Source: Larix kaempferi (Eukaryota; Streptophyta; Pinopsida; Pinales; Pinaceae). Taken from it: a DNA stretch of 64,000 bases. The position numbers and the translations under genes are program-made. The stretch covers positions 4,581,001 through 4,645,000 of the forward strand of contig BSBM01000036.1 of the NCBI GenBank assembly GCA_027924585.1. The letters run 5' to 3'. The stretch's first letter is position 1. Each line of letters opens with the position of its first letter. Below, in pieces: positions 10,824-23,384 of the stretch. The notes under the pieces are model-generated. The model worked only from the letters and a program-made list of their open reading frames with translations. It was not told where the DNA came from and ran no database searches.

Positions 10824-11706
10824 GTATACCTGTGACAGTACTCGAATGCTGTTTATATGCATTATATTATTGTGTTAAGTTTGGTGTGAATTTGGTTTAT
10901 TTTACTAATCAAAATATACAAAATTTAGTTTTAACATCGAGGAATCATGCACATTTCCTAGCACTTGTTGATATTTAGGTGGACCTTGCATGCCACTAGA
11001 CCATATCTGAAATATGAAATAGCTGGTAGGCTGTTGTAACCATCATGACTTTGATTTTTGTAACCATGACAATGTCGTTGTAAAGTAGTAAACAACCCAA
11101 GAAGCAGTTTTGTAGCATTTTTGGACTCCAATTGTCCTCTAACAGAGGAACAAGATTACCTGAGTAAACATATATCATTCATACACCATAATTTAGTGGA
11201 TATTATAATGTAGGAAATACGCTTTGTTGGGAGCTATTTGCAGCTGCAAAACTGGGATGGTAGGGTCAAAACATGGATCCAGAGGATGGTGTTTTTCCAA
11301 TCTCATAATTGTCACTTTGGACATTGTGATGGTAAGTACACATGCAAAGGACATGTAATGTAGCCAATTTTCTATTGTAGATGGTAATGTTCTTGAATTC
11401 TGAATGGTGAATTCAGGTAATACAGAGGTAGTTGAGCTATTAGGTCCTTTGCTGGAGAGATGAGTCCTTCTGAGAAGATCTAAAGGTCCTTTGTTGGAGA
11501 GATGAATCCTGAGGAGATCTAAATGGTCCATAAAGATGAGTGTTGGAGTGAATTTGTTATTCATTGTGTCACTGAGGCAATTGTTCCTGTAACTCTTCAC
11601 TTTCATTTGCGGGCAGTTGTCAGTTGCTTTGGCAGGAAACACTGAACCTAGAAGATGAAGTAAATGTAATGTGTGTTTCTTAGGTTCCATAGCCACCTTT
11701 CTGCTT

Positions 11707-11945
11707 TGCATAGAGTCTTCTATCTATGCTAATAGTCGTAGATTGTTATGGATATCGTAGGATTTAATGCTCAACCAACTGATTTCTCTTTTTGAAATTG
11801 GATTTGTCTTCTTGTTTACAACTTAGTGGTATTCATTTTCTGGCTTTTGCATTAGACTTTATAAGGATGATTTCTGATACCAAAAGGCATCATACTTCAC
11901 AAAATTATGAGGTTCACAAAAAACGTATTCATTTTACATACCTAT
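11707..11945 (+). repeat. 240-bp direct repeat, copy 1
   Basis: Shares long identical runs with 16879-17117, for example taatagtcgtagattgttat, ggtattcattttctggcttt and cacaaaaaacgtattcatt. The two copies are in the same orientation, 5.2 kb apart, and flank the aminotransferase and vWA fragments. Confidence 0.75.
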
Positions 11946-12405
11946 TCCAAATCCATGTAGTGATTTGGGATTATTTAGTATTTTGAAACATTCATGGGCA
12001 ACATGCTAGCTTCATCATAGGCACCAAAATAGAACAACGCAAAGTTTGCTGGTGCAATTGACAGTTCAACAAATGTTGCACAAAATTCTAACAGTCATAA
12101 CTAATTGTCTTCCATTTATTGTGTTTAATCCTATTCCTTGAATTCTATAAAATATTGTAAAGCATTGTCGGGAGGACCTCTTGATGAGTCCTCCTGAGAA
12201 GATGATTCATTCTACATACCTATCCCAAATCCATGTAGTGATTTGGGATTATTCAGTATTTTGAAACATTCATGGGCAACATGCTAGCTTCATCATAGGC
12301 ACCAAAATAGAACACCGCAGAGTTTGTTGGTGCAATTTACAGTTCAACAAATGTTGCACAAAATCTAACAATCATAACTAATTGTCTTCCATTTATTGTG
12401 TTTAA
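11936..12405 (+). repeat. 190-bp direct duplication with 278-bp period
   Basis: The segment 11936-12126 is repeated at 12214-12405 with few changes (phrases ccatgtagtgatttgggatt, caacatgctagcttcatcat and attgtcttccatttattgtg). The spacer contains cctcttgatgagtcctcctga. This looks like a local tandem duplication with no coding content. Confidence 0.75.
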
Positions 12406-12576
12406 ATGGAAGATGGGAAATAACTAATCTCCTACAAAATGCACAATTGTTTTATGGATTAGGGAAATAGGGATGCTGCTAATTTCATGGATTTAACTAC
12501 TTTTTCCTATTTCTGTTTGTAGTGTGTACATACATTTGGTTATGTCCCTACCATAATGGAGCTTTCCTTTTTCCAG

Positions 12577-12800
12577 TGATGTTGCAGAGTATGTTTCCTC
12601 ATGCCTACCTTATAAGCTTACTACTAATGATGTGTACCTTACGGTTGGCTGCTCACAAGCTATACAAGTGTGTGTGACAGTATTGGCTACAAAAGGCTCA
12701 AATATACTCCTACCATGACCAGGATTTACAGTTTATGAAACTTCTTTGCACACAATGGAATTGAAATCTGGTTTTATGACTTGATTCAACCAAGTGGTAG
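12577..12800 (+). pseudogene. Tyrosine-aminotransferase-like gene fragment (one exon)
   Basis: Follows a good acceptor (ttttccag) and reads DVAEYVSSCLPYKLTTNDVY, then LTVGCSQAIQV, TVLATKGSNILLP, a stop where Arg is expected (CGA to TGA), and PGFTVYETS. After a frame slip it reads GIEIWFYDLIQPSG. This matches the large-domain core of PLP-dependent aminotransferases of the tyrosine/nicotianamine group (pattern DVYLTvGCtQAI and ILLPRPGFP). Only one exon is present, without the PLP-lysine region. The stop and frameshift make it a dead fragment. Confidence 0.78.
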
Positions 12801-12841
12801 GTGATGCTCCAATAGAAATTGGGGATCTCTTCATTGATTTG

Positions 12842-15050
12842 TAGGACACTAGCTTGGAGCTTGCAGCTCTGGATGAAACTACACCAAATGATAAAAAAAT
12901 TTGTTATCTTAGGTCAAGACTAGAAAGTGTCTTGGAAAGAATAGGTAAAAATGGTGATCTATGGCACTCTAAATTTCAGTACTTCTTAGAGGCATTGACA
13001 GAGAGACGACATGATCATGTTCAACAGTGGATTTGCAACAACACTTCCAAATTTTATAGCAGTAATGATGTACAAAAGTTGCAACTGGAGGCAGTTTTAG
13101 CCCTAGCAGAATTGAAGCAGGGGCTTTCTGTATGTGGTTGTAAGTGTTTTGTATGTTTTTGGCGATGTGTTCTAGAGAAATACAATTCCTCTGATTACTC
13201 TTGTATGAGTAACCATGTTTGTGTTGAGAAATGCACATATTGTTCTCTTGAATTAGATCAAGGAAATGAAGTGGAGGAATGTCAAAATTTGGTAGGTCAT
13301 GATTGGAATCATGATGGCAAAAAGAAAAATCATACATGTATGGATATCTGTTCTTTCTTTGACAGATCATCCAATTGCACAAATCTTGTTGCATGAAGGT
13401 TGGACATGAAGGTATTCATAAGTGCAATTCACCACATCACATGTGCAAGATGGAGTGTTCTCTTCCAAGCTGCAAAAATCCTTGTGTGATACAGATTGAG
13501 CTTTGGGATCATGGAAAACATGCTTGTCATGAAAGATATTATCCCAAAAAATGCATCATGGAGGGGTGTCCCAGAAGCTGCAGTTACAAAGATCACTTCC
13601 ATGAATTGACAAGTGATGAGCATCTCTGGTAATGAGCATTCTTGTCATAAGAAATGTGAAGAAAATGACATTTGTGAAATTTTCACTGAACTTGTAAGAT
13701 AGACATGCTCATTTCAGGGCAGAAGAGGTTCCTTTGAGTATGAACACGTCTCTGAACAAATTGGTCTGCAAAAGGATTGTTGCATTTGCATCCACCTTTT
13801 AAAAGATGCCATGATGGTGTGCATCTTCACACACTAAATCCAGACATTATGCATTATTGTAAAGGTTAAATTTCAATCTTGTGGGTATTTTTGTCAACGA
13901 CCCATCAATCATTCTGGTTTACATAATACAACTCATGGGAACATGAGGAGTGTCAATTTTGCATCAGATCAGGAAGAATTTGATATCCAAGGTAGGAAAT
14001 ATACTTGGGGGGAATATTTTTATGGTAGAGATGTCTAACATGCATTGTAAAGCACAAGGTCGGGGACACATTCATTTGATTTACTGTGCTATGAATGATA
14101 ATTGCACAAGTCACATCTACGATGGCTCTCGGCATGAGACAAGAAAATATGGCCCTAATGAGTATAAGCCTAAAGATGAGCTTACCCATAAGACTTATTG
14201 GAAGCAAATGCGGTTTGAAGATCATTGTATTGAAGAGGATCAAAAGGAGTTTGCCCTATGTAATCATCTTTGCAAGTTAGAAGAGCATAATGAAATTGAT
14301 GCTAGTTCCTCGAGGTCTTATTACACAGAGAAATTATGGCATGCTCCAATGAAAAGGAATACCTAAATGGCATCCTATACACGTCATATAACTGTAGATG
14401 GTCATGTTTTTGTCTATGACCATTCCAAGAACATAGCGCATCATGTGGTTTTTGTTATTGACAAGTCTAGTTTAATGTCCAATATTGATATAAAACCAAC
14501 CATGGCCAAATTTATATCTTGACACAATTGTAGGTTGGGTTGTGTGTGTGCGGTTATTGTTCAATTCATTACTACTCGGCATAGAACTACTAGTTTTGAT
14601 TCTTTATTTGTGGTTCTATTTGACAAGATAACAATACTTACTCTAGAAATGCAAGAGATGAAGGAAGATATAGTGGACAAGATTCTTCAATATGTTACAG
14701 CAAGGGGAACAAATGATTCTTCTGGTATGAAATTGGTAGGAGCGGTAATTTATCAACGATCTAGTCATCCTAATGTGGCCAAGAAGAATCCAATAGTTAT
14801 ATTTTTGAGTGATGGTGGAAACACTGATAGGAGAGATCCTCTTAAGTTTGTGAATAAACTGAAGACGATAGAACCAGGGATGATATTCCATACAATCATG
14901 TTTGGAACAAATCCTACATTTACTATTTTGGAGAAAATTGTAGGACTTGGTAATGGCTCTTTTCAACATTGTATTGATGAAGTGAAGCTAGCACAAAGCT
15001 TTGAGAATATAGCGACTAGTCTGAAGCCTAATGTTGCAAATTTAATCTGA
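12842..15050 (+). pseudogene. Cys/His-rich, vWA-domain protein gene fragment (broken)
   Basis: A run of linked reading frames: 12854-13396 (SLELAALDETTPNDKK, then ALAELKQGLSVCGCKC), 13375-13720 with many Cys/His pairs (CCMKVGHEGIHKC, HHMCKMECSLPSCKNPC), 13730-14366 (GRGHIHLIYC) and 14440-15050, a von Willebrand A domain. The vWA part opens HHVVFVIDKSSLMS, a metal-site motif whose last Ser is Leu, and includes IVIFLSDGGN and FHTIMFGTNPTF. At least four stops or frameshifts break it. The closest family I can suggest is large VLIG/vWA-type proteins with NF-X1-like Cys repeats, an inference. Function unknown. Confidence 0.65.
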
Positions 15051-18000
15051 TGATGGTTCCTCTCAATTTTGAGGTCAGAGTTATAACCTTTAGTATAATT
15101 TTTTTCCATTCTAGAATTTAGTTTCTTTTAGTAGTTTGCAGAGGCCTTTGTGAATTCAATTTTATCCTTTAATATGTTGTGATCTGGTAAAGCAGCTAAT
15201 ATTTCCATTCCATCTATCATTGTCTCCACAGTTTTGTTAAATTAGTGAAACGAACTCTGCACTTTGCTTAGATGAAGTTGGCAGAGTTTTGGTTATTATC
15301 CCAGTTGTGCAAAAGCTACACACAATGAAATATATTTTGAATAAGCACGGATGGTAATTGTGTTTTGTAGTTTTTTGTTAGATTCATATGATGCATACAT
15401 GCCCTGAGGTATCCAAATGATAACAACATGCTATGAGTTTCTTGAAAAATATTCTCCTTGGATTTTGTTTAGGGAGTTATGATGTCATACTCGTACTTTC
15501 TTTTGTGGCCATGAATTTTGTGATAGCCTTAAGATGTGCTATCATGCTTTTTATCCTTTTCTATCAGATATTTTAATTTGTTGCTTAGCTTATAATCTCA
15601 CAGAAAGAGATAACTCCATTCCACTATAGAGTCTTATTTTGCTTGATCATTTTGGCCAATTCTCATGAATGTTGTTGACCTTTAGATTTACAGTTTTTAT
15701 TTTTAACCACTCAACTTTTATATCATATGTTATCAAGTAATGGCTTGAGAGATTTACTGTCAATATAACCATTCATGGTCATAATCAGTAGTGATAATTG
15801 TTGGGATTTTTAAAGTGGACTTCTAGTAGTGATGAGCAGTACCATGTTCGGATAGTTGATAAAGCAATAATAGGTCAACCATTGGAAGGATGGAGAGTAT
15901 TGACAATGTTTTAAGTCATCTTTGTAGCCAGGTTTTGATTACTTACACTTGGAAGATGGTTTCGATTCCCCTAGTTGGACTTGACATTTACTTGCACAAA
16001 ACATCAGAAACAGATACAAGATCATTTAGTCAATAAAAAACTTGAGGTTCATCGCTAAATTTGCTCTTTTCATGCTTTTCTTTGCTAAATTTGTCTTGAA
16101 AGGTAATCACTCTAGTAATGGATCTTCCTCTAGAGCTAGAAGGAAACAATTAACTGCTTCAATTAACAATTAACAATTTAAAGTGGCTTGTAGAGCAGCA
16201 AAAGGAGGGAGGAGCACCGATAGGGTTGTCAGTATCATCTTCTGTGCAACAAGTTGTTATGAAATTGAGCCAATTGTTAGCTTGATATGGGGGAACTGGT
16301 CCACTATGGATGATTGGGATTTCGACGTGTGAAACATACCTGTGTTGTCAAGTATATCATCCTTCTATGGAGAATGATTGGGACCTACAGCCTCTACCTA
16401 TTGTTGCCAAACTAGCTCCAAGATTGTTTCCTAGGTTCTCCCTTGTTTCTTCCTTCTGCTTTCCAAGTTCTGTTGTTATTTTGTTGTTTAGATGATCTGT
16501 CTTGAAATGCATCAAATGTGCCATCATTTTAGATTTGGGGGTCATAATCAACATCTTGAATTTTGGTTTTTATTTTTTGATTGATCTGAGTATTTCAGGA
16601 GCGCAATAACAACCTAAACATTGCCCATCCATCTCTTGATGCACTTGAGTTGAGTGCTGAGTTGCATTTCTGGTTTTGTTTAAAAATATATTGTATGGTA
16701 GTCGATGTCCAATTTACGAATGTATTTTGTTTGGCATTTATGCTAGTTGCATATTTGTGAGTATTTGCTGGTTATTAAAAAATAATAAAATATTGATGTT
16801 TCCTTTCGAAACAATCATTTTGCCTAGACAGTTACAATAAGTGTATTATGATATAATACTTTGGTCACCTTTATTCTTTGTATAGAGGCTTCTATATATG
16901 CCAATAGTCGTAGATTGTTATGGCTATGATATGATTTAATGCTCAGCCAACTGTTTGCTCTTTTCGAAATTGGATTTGTATTCTTGTTTACAGCTTAGTG
17001 GTATTCATTTTCTGGCTTTTGCATTAGACTTTATAATGAGGGTTTCTGATACCGAAAGACATCATACTTCCCAAAATTATGAAATTCACAAAAAACGTAT
17101 TCATTCTACATAGTCCCAGGTCCATTTTAGAAACAACTTTATTTGGGGTATGTTTCCCCTGGTTGATTACTGTCTGTACCCAGAGCTGCTGATACAACTC
17201 TAAGCCATTCCAAGAAGAAAATTTAGTGATTCCCATAAAATGTCCTTCATAAAAATTAATTGTAAAATGCAATCAAGTAAGCTTGACAATATAATGTTGT
17301 CACATTTTGAAAGTCTAATGTGTAGTCGTCCGGTATTACTTGTATGTTCAATCTTTAAAGTTAGTATTTGATCATGTATGTGATTTATCTACTGGTTTTA
17401 GATGAAAGGGTGCTTGACTGGTATATATTCATTTCCTTGTGTTTACCAATATATGTTTCATACTAAAAAGGAGGTTACAGACATCCCAGGTCAAGGGAAT
17501 TCCTCCACTCATGCCAAAAAAATCTTCATCCATAAGGAAATAACCTCACTTCTCCTATGCTATCAAAACTACTCTACTAATGTTTCATATTCTCTTGATG
17601 ATGATCAAACTCCTTGAACAAAATGGACTATGTACTATGTATATAAATGGATTTGTCCCGTTTTCTAGACATTCCCTCAATACTAGTTAGCAGTTTGGTC
17701 CCCTGTTACAGTCTATGTGTTACCAGGTGCGAGAGGACAGATAATTTGGTTCCAGATCATTATACAATCCTAGAAGTGGATGGTTAACATCAGAAAATGG
17801 TATCACTTGGAGGGAGAATCCCCAAGAAGAATGGAGACAAAGAAGTCAACCATTTGATGAGTAAATGCATGTTGATAAACATAATAACATGTTCAGGCAA
17901 CTTGAGGTTTATTTCAGTTATCACATATATTGTGATGTGCAAAAGATTAACTTTGCATGCTTGAAAATGCCACAACATGCCCTCCTATGGTGGGAACACC

Positions 18001-19346
18001 ATTGTCAGCATCCACAATAGAAAAAAAGAGCACATGTTACGCATTAGAATGAGGTAAAGGTTTTTCTGACGAGAAAATTCTACCCGGCTAGGTATTAAAG
18101 GGAGCAACAAATCCAATGGTAGTGCCTTAGACATTGTAAAGAGAAAATTGTCCAAGATTACACTGCTAAGTTCCAAAAGCAGGTTGTCCTACTGAGTATT
18201 TTGGAAGATGAACCCCATCATGGTTATCAAAATGGTAAACCTACGTGATTACCTTTTTAATTTTTTGCCTAAAGTAAGGCCTCAAACCAAAATTATGAGT
18301 TTAGTTTCACTACTTTTTGCATGATGAATTTCTAATACATAGGTAAGATTCAACCCCTCCCATCCGTCACTATGCCATTGCAACAATGCACTCTATCCCT
18401 CTCATGTCTCTGCAATTACAAATTTGATTATTGCACACACTTCTGAGTTCTATGAAGATTCGAGTTGTCTTATGTTATGCTTCTTATATGATCTAGACAC
18501 AAGAATACTTACATGGCCATCTACAGATAGAGACATTTATAATGCTTTGAATCCTAGCAGACCATGTTTGCACACACAATTATCTCTCAAGATTGTTGCA
18601 GACCTATGAAATTTTGTCCTTGGTAGTGAGTGAGGCTTATCAGTGACATCTTGTTAAGCTTTTCAGTTTCCACCAATATAAATATCAACACAATGAAACA
18701 TGTGTTTGAAGATAAAATCATATTTCACCATTAGAATAGTGGTTACATAGGATTGGCCCCATTTCTACAAGCATTCTTAACTCATGCCCTTGAAGGAAAC
18801 CAGCAGGGAGACACCTGCAAACACACAATGAATTTTTAGTTCATTATTAGAATTATTGTTAATAATACTGTTACATGAATTATTAAATTTGCAACTTTAT
18901 ATGCTCTTCTCTGTGTTTACCTTGTAGGCATGATGGTGGCTTTGTTGAGTGAACACACAAACATTCTGACACATGTAGATATATAGGACATGGTGCCAAT
19001 GACAACACCCTTATATATGTGAAAGAATATAGTTTTACTCATGGGCACTCCAGTATTTATATAAGTGCTATTGTTGATCCATGGTATTAATACAAGTTTT
19101 CAATCATGGGTGAACAACTATGAACTTCGAAAGTATGCAACAATGGATTGCTATAGTAATTTTAAAATAACCAATGGGAGAACTCAACATGGAAGTCGAT
19201 TTGAATGAATTGATCGTTAAGTTACCAAAGACGCCTTCAGAACATTTGTCTTTTGACCTAAACCCATCCTTCATGCCTTGGATATACCTTAATAGTGGAA
19301 TCGTTACTGCAACAACTAAATAAGAAAAATATGAGTACATTTCAAA
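15051..19346. other. 4.3 kb without recognised genes inside hAT element
   Basis: AT-rich sequence after the vWA fragment. It contains copy 2 of the 240-bp direct repeat (16879-17117). Reading frames here are all under 90 codons, in random frames, with no motif I recognise. It may include introns or flanks of the captured genes. Confidence 0.5.
16879..17117 (+). repeat. 240-bp direct repeat, copy 2
   Basis: Partner of 11707-11945, same orientation, with roughly one change per ten bases by eye. Its far end diverges after the word attcattctacat. Confidence 0.75.
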
Positions 19347-22300
19347 GTTATCACATGCCGAGGCAAATTTGTGTGGATTGGGGCATTTTTGTGATTGCTT
19401 GGGTGATTATATCATTGTTGGGTGTTTTTCTCCCTTGCCTAGGGCAAGTATTGAAGTGACTAGGGCATCTTTATCATCATTAGACGAATTTTGAAGTGTC
19501 TAGGGCAAGTAATGAAGTGCCTGGGAAAATATGGAAGTGGACGGGGGCATTTTTATCTTCATTGTGAGAATATTGAAGTGCCTGGGGAAAATATTGAAGT
19601 GTCTGGGCATTTTTATCATCGTTGGGAGAATTTTGAAGTGGCCGAGGCAAGTATGGAAGTGCATGGGGTGTTTCTATCATCATTGGGTCAATGTAGAAGT
19701 GTATGGGACAAGTATTGAAGTGCCTGGGTGCAATTTTGAAGTGCGTGGGGAAAATATTGAAGTGTATGGGCGTTTTTATCATCGTTGGGAGAATTTTGAA
19801 GTACCTGAGGCAAGTATTGAAGTGCATGGGGTGTTTCTATCATCATTGGTTCAATTTAGAAGTGCATGGTGCATGTATTGAAGTGCCTAGGGGGGATTTT
19901 GAAGTGCTTGGGGAAAATATTGAAGTGCATGGGGAGTTTTTATCATCCTTGGGATAATTTAGAAGTGCATGGGGAAATATTGAAGTGCTTAGGGCATTTT
20001 TATCATCTTTCGGAGAATTTTGAAGTGCCCGGGGCATTTTTCTTGTCACTTGGTGAATTTAGAAGTAAATGGGGCATTTTTCTCATCACTAAGTGAATTT
20101 AGATGTGCCTGGGGTTGTTGTTTATCAATATATGGATGCTTTTATAGTGTTGGGACGTTTTAAAACAGTGATGGGCAAAGTTATCACTTGCCGAGGTAAA
20201 TTTGTGTGGATTGAGGCATTTTTTTGATTGCCTAGGTGATTATATCATTGTCAAGTGTTTTTCTCCCTTGCCTAGGGAAAGTATTGAAGTGCCCAGGGCA
20301 TCTTTGTCATCATTAGAAGAATTTTGAAGTGTCTAGGGCAAGTAATGAAGTGCCTGGGTAAACATGGAAGTGGATGGGGGCGTTTTTATCTTCGCCGCGA
20401 GAATTTTGAAGTGCCTGGGGAAAATATTGAAGTGTATGGGTGTTTTTATCATCATTGGGAGAATTTCGAAGTGGCCGAGGAAAGTATTGAAGTGCGCAGG
20501 GCATTTTTTTCATCACTGGGTGAATTTAGAAGTGCATGGAGCAAGTATTGAAGTGCCTTGGGGGAATTTTGAAGTGCTTGGGGAAAATATTGAAGTGCGT
20601 GGGGAGTTTTTATCATCCTTGGGAGAATTTTGAAGTGCCTGGGAAAATATTGAAGTGCTTAGGGAATTTTTATCATCTTTCGGAGAATTTTGAAGTGCTT
20701 GGGGTAAGTATTGAAGTGCATGGGGCATTTTTCTTGTCACTTGGTGAATTTAGAAGTGCATGGGGCGTTTTTCTCATCACTAGGTGAATTTAGAAGTGCC
20801 TACGATTGTTGTTTATCAATGTATGGATGCTTTTATAGTGTTCGGGCGTTTTAAAACACTGATGCGCAAAGTTTTCACTTGTCGAGGTAAATTTGTGTGG
20901 ATTGAGGCATTTTTGTGATTGCTTGGGTGATTATATCATTGTCGGGTGTTTTTCTCCCTTGCTTAGGGCATCTTTATCATCATTGGATGGATTTTGAAGT
21001 GTCTAGGGAAATTAATGAAGTTCCTAGGAAAACATGGAAGTGGATGGGGGCGTTTTAATCTTCGCCGCGAGAATTTTGAAGTGCCTAGGGAAAATATTGA
21101 AGTGTATGGGTGTTTTTATCATCGTTGGGAGAATTTCGAAGTGGCCGAGGAAAGTATTGAAGTGCGCATGGCATTTTTTTCATCACTGGGTGAATTTAGA
21201 AGTGCATGGGGCAAGTATTGAAGTGCCTTGGTGGAATTTTGAAGTGCTTGGGGAAAATATTGAAGTGCATGGGGAGTTTTATCATCCTTGGGAGAATTTT
21301 GAAGTGCCTCGAAAAATACTAAAGTGCTTAGGGAATTTTTATCATCTCAGGGAGAATTTTGAAGTGTAAGTGCCCAAAGCAAGTATTGAAGTGCCTGGGG
21401 CGTTTTTCTCCTCACTGGGTGAATTTAGAAGTGCATGGGGTGTTTTTCTCATCACCGAGTGGATTTAGAAGTGCATGGGGCGTTTTTCTCATCACCAGGT
21501 GGATTTAAAAGTGCATGGTGCATTTTTCTCATCACTGGGTGAATTTAGAAGTGGATGGGGGTGTTTTTATCTTCATTGCGAGAATTTTGAAGTGCCTGGG
21601 GGAAATATTGAAGTGTATGGTTGTTTTTATCATCGTTGGGAGAATTTTGAAGTGGTCGATGCAAGTATTGAAGTGCATGGGGCGTTTCTACCATCATTGG
21701 GTCAATTTAGAAGTGCATGGGGCATTTCTACCATCATTGGGTCAATTTAGAAGTGCATGTGGCAAGTATTGAAGTGACTTGGGGGAATTTTGAAGTGCTT
21801 TGAGAAAATATTGAAGTGCATGGGGATTTTTTATCATCCTTGGGAGAATTTAGAAGTGCCTTGAAAAATATGGAAGTTCTTAGGGCAATTTTACCATCTT
21901 TCGAAGAATTTTGACGTGCTTGAGGCAAGTATTTAAGTGCCCGAGGCGTTTTTCTCGTCACTAGGTGAATTTAGAAGTGCATGAGGCATTTTTCTCATCA
22001 CCGGGTGAATTTAGAAGTGCATGGGTCGTTTTTCTCCTCATTGCGTGAATTTAGAAGTGCTTGGGGTTGTTATTGATCAATGTATGAATGCTTTTATAGT
22101 GTTGGGACGTTTTAAAATAGTGATGGGCAAAGTTATCACTTGTTGGGGCAAATTTGTGTGGATTGAGGCATTTTTGTGATTGCTTGGGTGATTATATCAT
22201 TGTCGGGTGTTTTTCTCCCTTGCCTAGGGAAACTATTGAAGTGCATAGGGCATCTTTATCATCATTGGATGAATTTTGAAGTGTCTAGGGAAATTAATGA

Positions 22301-22881
22301 AGTGCTTGGGGAAAGTAATGAAGTGCTCGGGAAATCATGGAAGTGGATGGGGGCATTTTTATCTTTGCTGGGAGAATTTTGAAGTGTTTGGGGAAAATAT
22401 TGAAGTGCTTGGGGAAAATATTGAAGTGTCCAGGTGTTTTTATCATCGTTGGGAGAATTTTGAAGTGGCCGAGGCAAGTATTGAAGTACATGGTGCATTT
22501 ATATCATCATTGGGTCAATTTAGAAGTGCATGGGGATTTTTTTATCATCCTTGGGAGAATTTAGAAGTGCCTGGGAAAATATTGAAGTGCTTAGGGCAAT
22601 TTTATCATCTTTGGGAGAATTTTGAAGTGCCTAGGGCAAGTATTGAAGTGTCTAGGGCGTTTTTTTCATCACTGGGTGAATTTAGAAGTGCATGGGGCAT
22701 TTTTCTCATCACTGGGTGAATTTAGAAGTGCATGGGGCGTTTTTCTCATCACTGGGTGAATTTAGAAGTGCATGGGGCATTATTCTCATTACTGGGTGAA
22801 TTTAGAAGTGCATGGGGTTGTTATTTATCAATTTATGGATGATTTTATAGTGTTGGGACATTTTAAAACAATGATGGGTGA
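19347..22881. repeat. Minisatellite with 21/42-bp units and higher-order repeats
   Basis: Dozens of units built on GAAGTGCATGGGGC or GAAGTGCCTGGGGAAAATAT, with periods near 21 and 42 bp. Longer blocks each start gttatcacttgccgagg and end near ggatgcttttatagtgttgg, at about 19347, 20180, 20871 and 22131 (block lengths about 0.83, 0.69, 1.26 and 0.75 kb); a fifth start is at 22882. Because units are multiples of three, several frames on both strands stay open and would give heptad repeats such as KCLGKIL or EVPGENI. I read these as repeat artefacts, not genes. Confidence 0.88.
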
Positions 22882-23384
22882 ATTTATCACTTGCTGAGGA
22901 AAATTTGTGTGGATTGATCCATTTTAAGTATTCACTGAAAAATATGCAACTCTCCTACCATTCGACACCAAAGAGAAGAAATTTTGGTGAGAAGATTGGT
23001 TGGAAGCTTGGAATTGGTCCAAGAACTATCTCTTTATATAAAGGAAGTGGCCCGCTACTAGGATATTCACTTAATTCTATTAGTTTGTTGTCCTGTCAAG
23101 ATTCATGACTCCACATGTCCATTGGACCATTAAGGGACGAGATAACAAGTAGAGTCCCTACTTGCCCTGAATCTAGTTAGTGCAGTTGTGTTTTGTCAAC
23201 ACCTTCTAGTTGTGAGTGATCAAATATTGCTTGTGAAATGTATAAATAAATCCATCCTCTCCTCATTCATACACTTGTTCATTCGAGAGTCTAGGAGCCG
23301 AGAGAGTCCAGATTTGAGCTTTGGTGTATGTTCTTCTATTGCACTACCTTAGTAATCTACATAATCAAAAGTTTGAGTCTTACT
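22882..23384. other. Unassigned 0.5 kb between minisatellite and right end of hAT
   Basis: No gene recognised. It has a TATA-like box (tataaataaa, 23241-23250) followed by a pyrimidine-rich stretch and a short inverted pair (ggaattggtcc). It resembles promoter or LTR debris, but there is no second copy in the window to test this. Confidence 0.35.

Larger units (their letters stand above)
10824..12576. other. Non-coding stretch inside hAT element, with direct repeats
   Basis: No gene recognised. It contains one member (11707-11945) of a repeat pair with 16879-17117 and a nearby pair of about 190 bp (11936-12126 and 12214-12405). A 172-codon minus frame at 11193-11711 has no recognisable motif and is probably chance. 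Confidence 0.55.

Noticed and set aside
11193-11711. 172-codon minus-strand frame as a possible gene
   Set aside because: No recognisable motif, no start context, lies in a region with non-coding direct repeats.
19480-22720. Many open frames of 60-147 codons on both strands as possible Cys- or Gly-rich proteins
   Set aside because: They follow the 21/42-bp repeat period, occur in several frames at once, and have no non-repeat domain.
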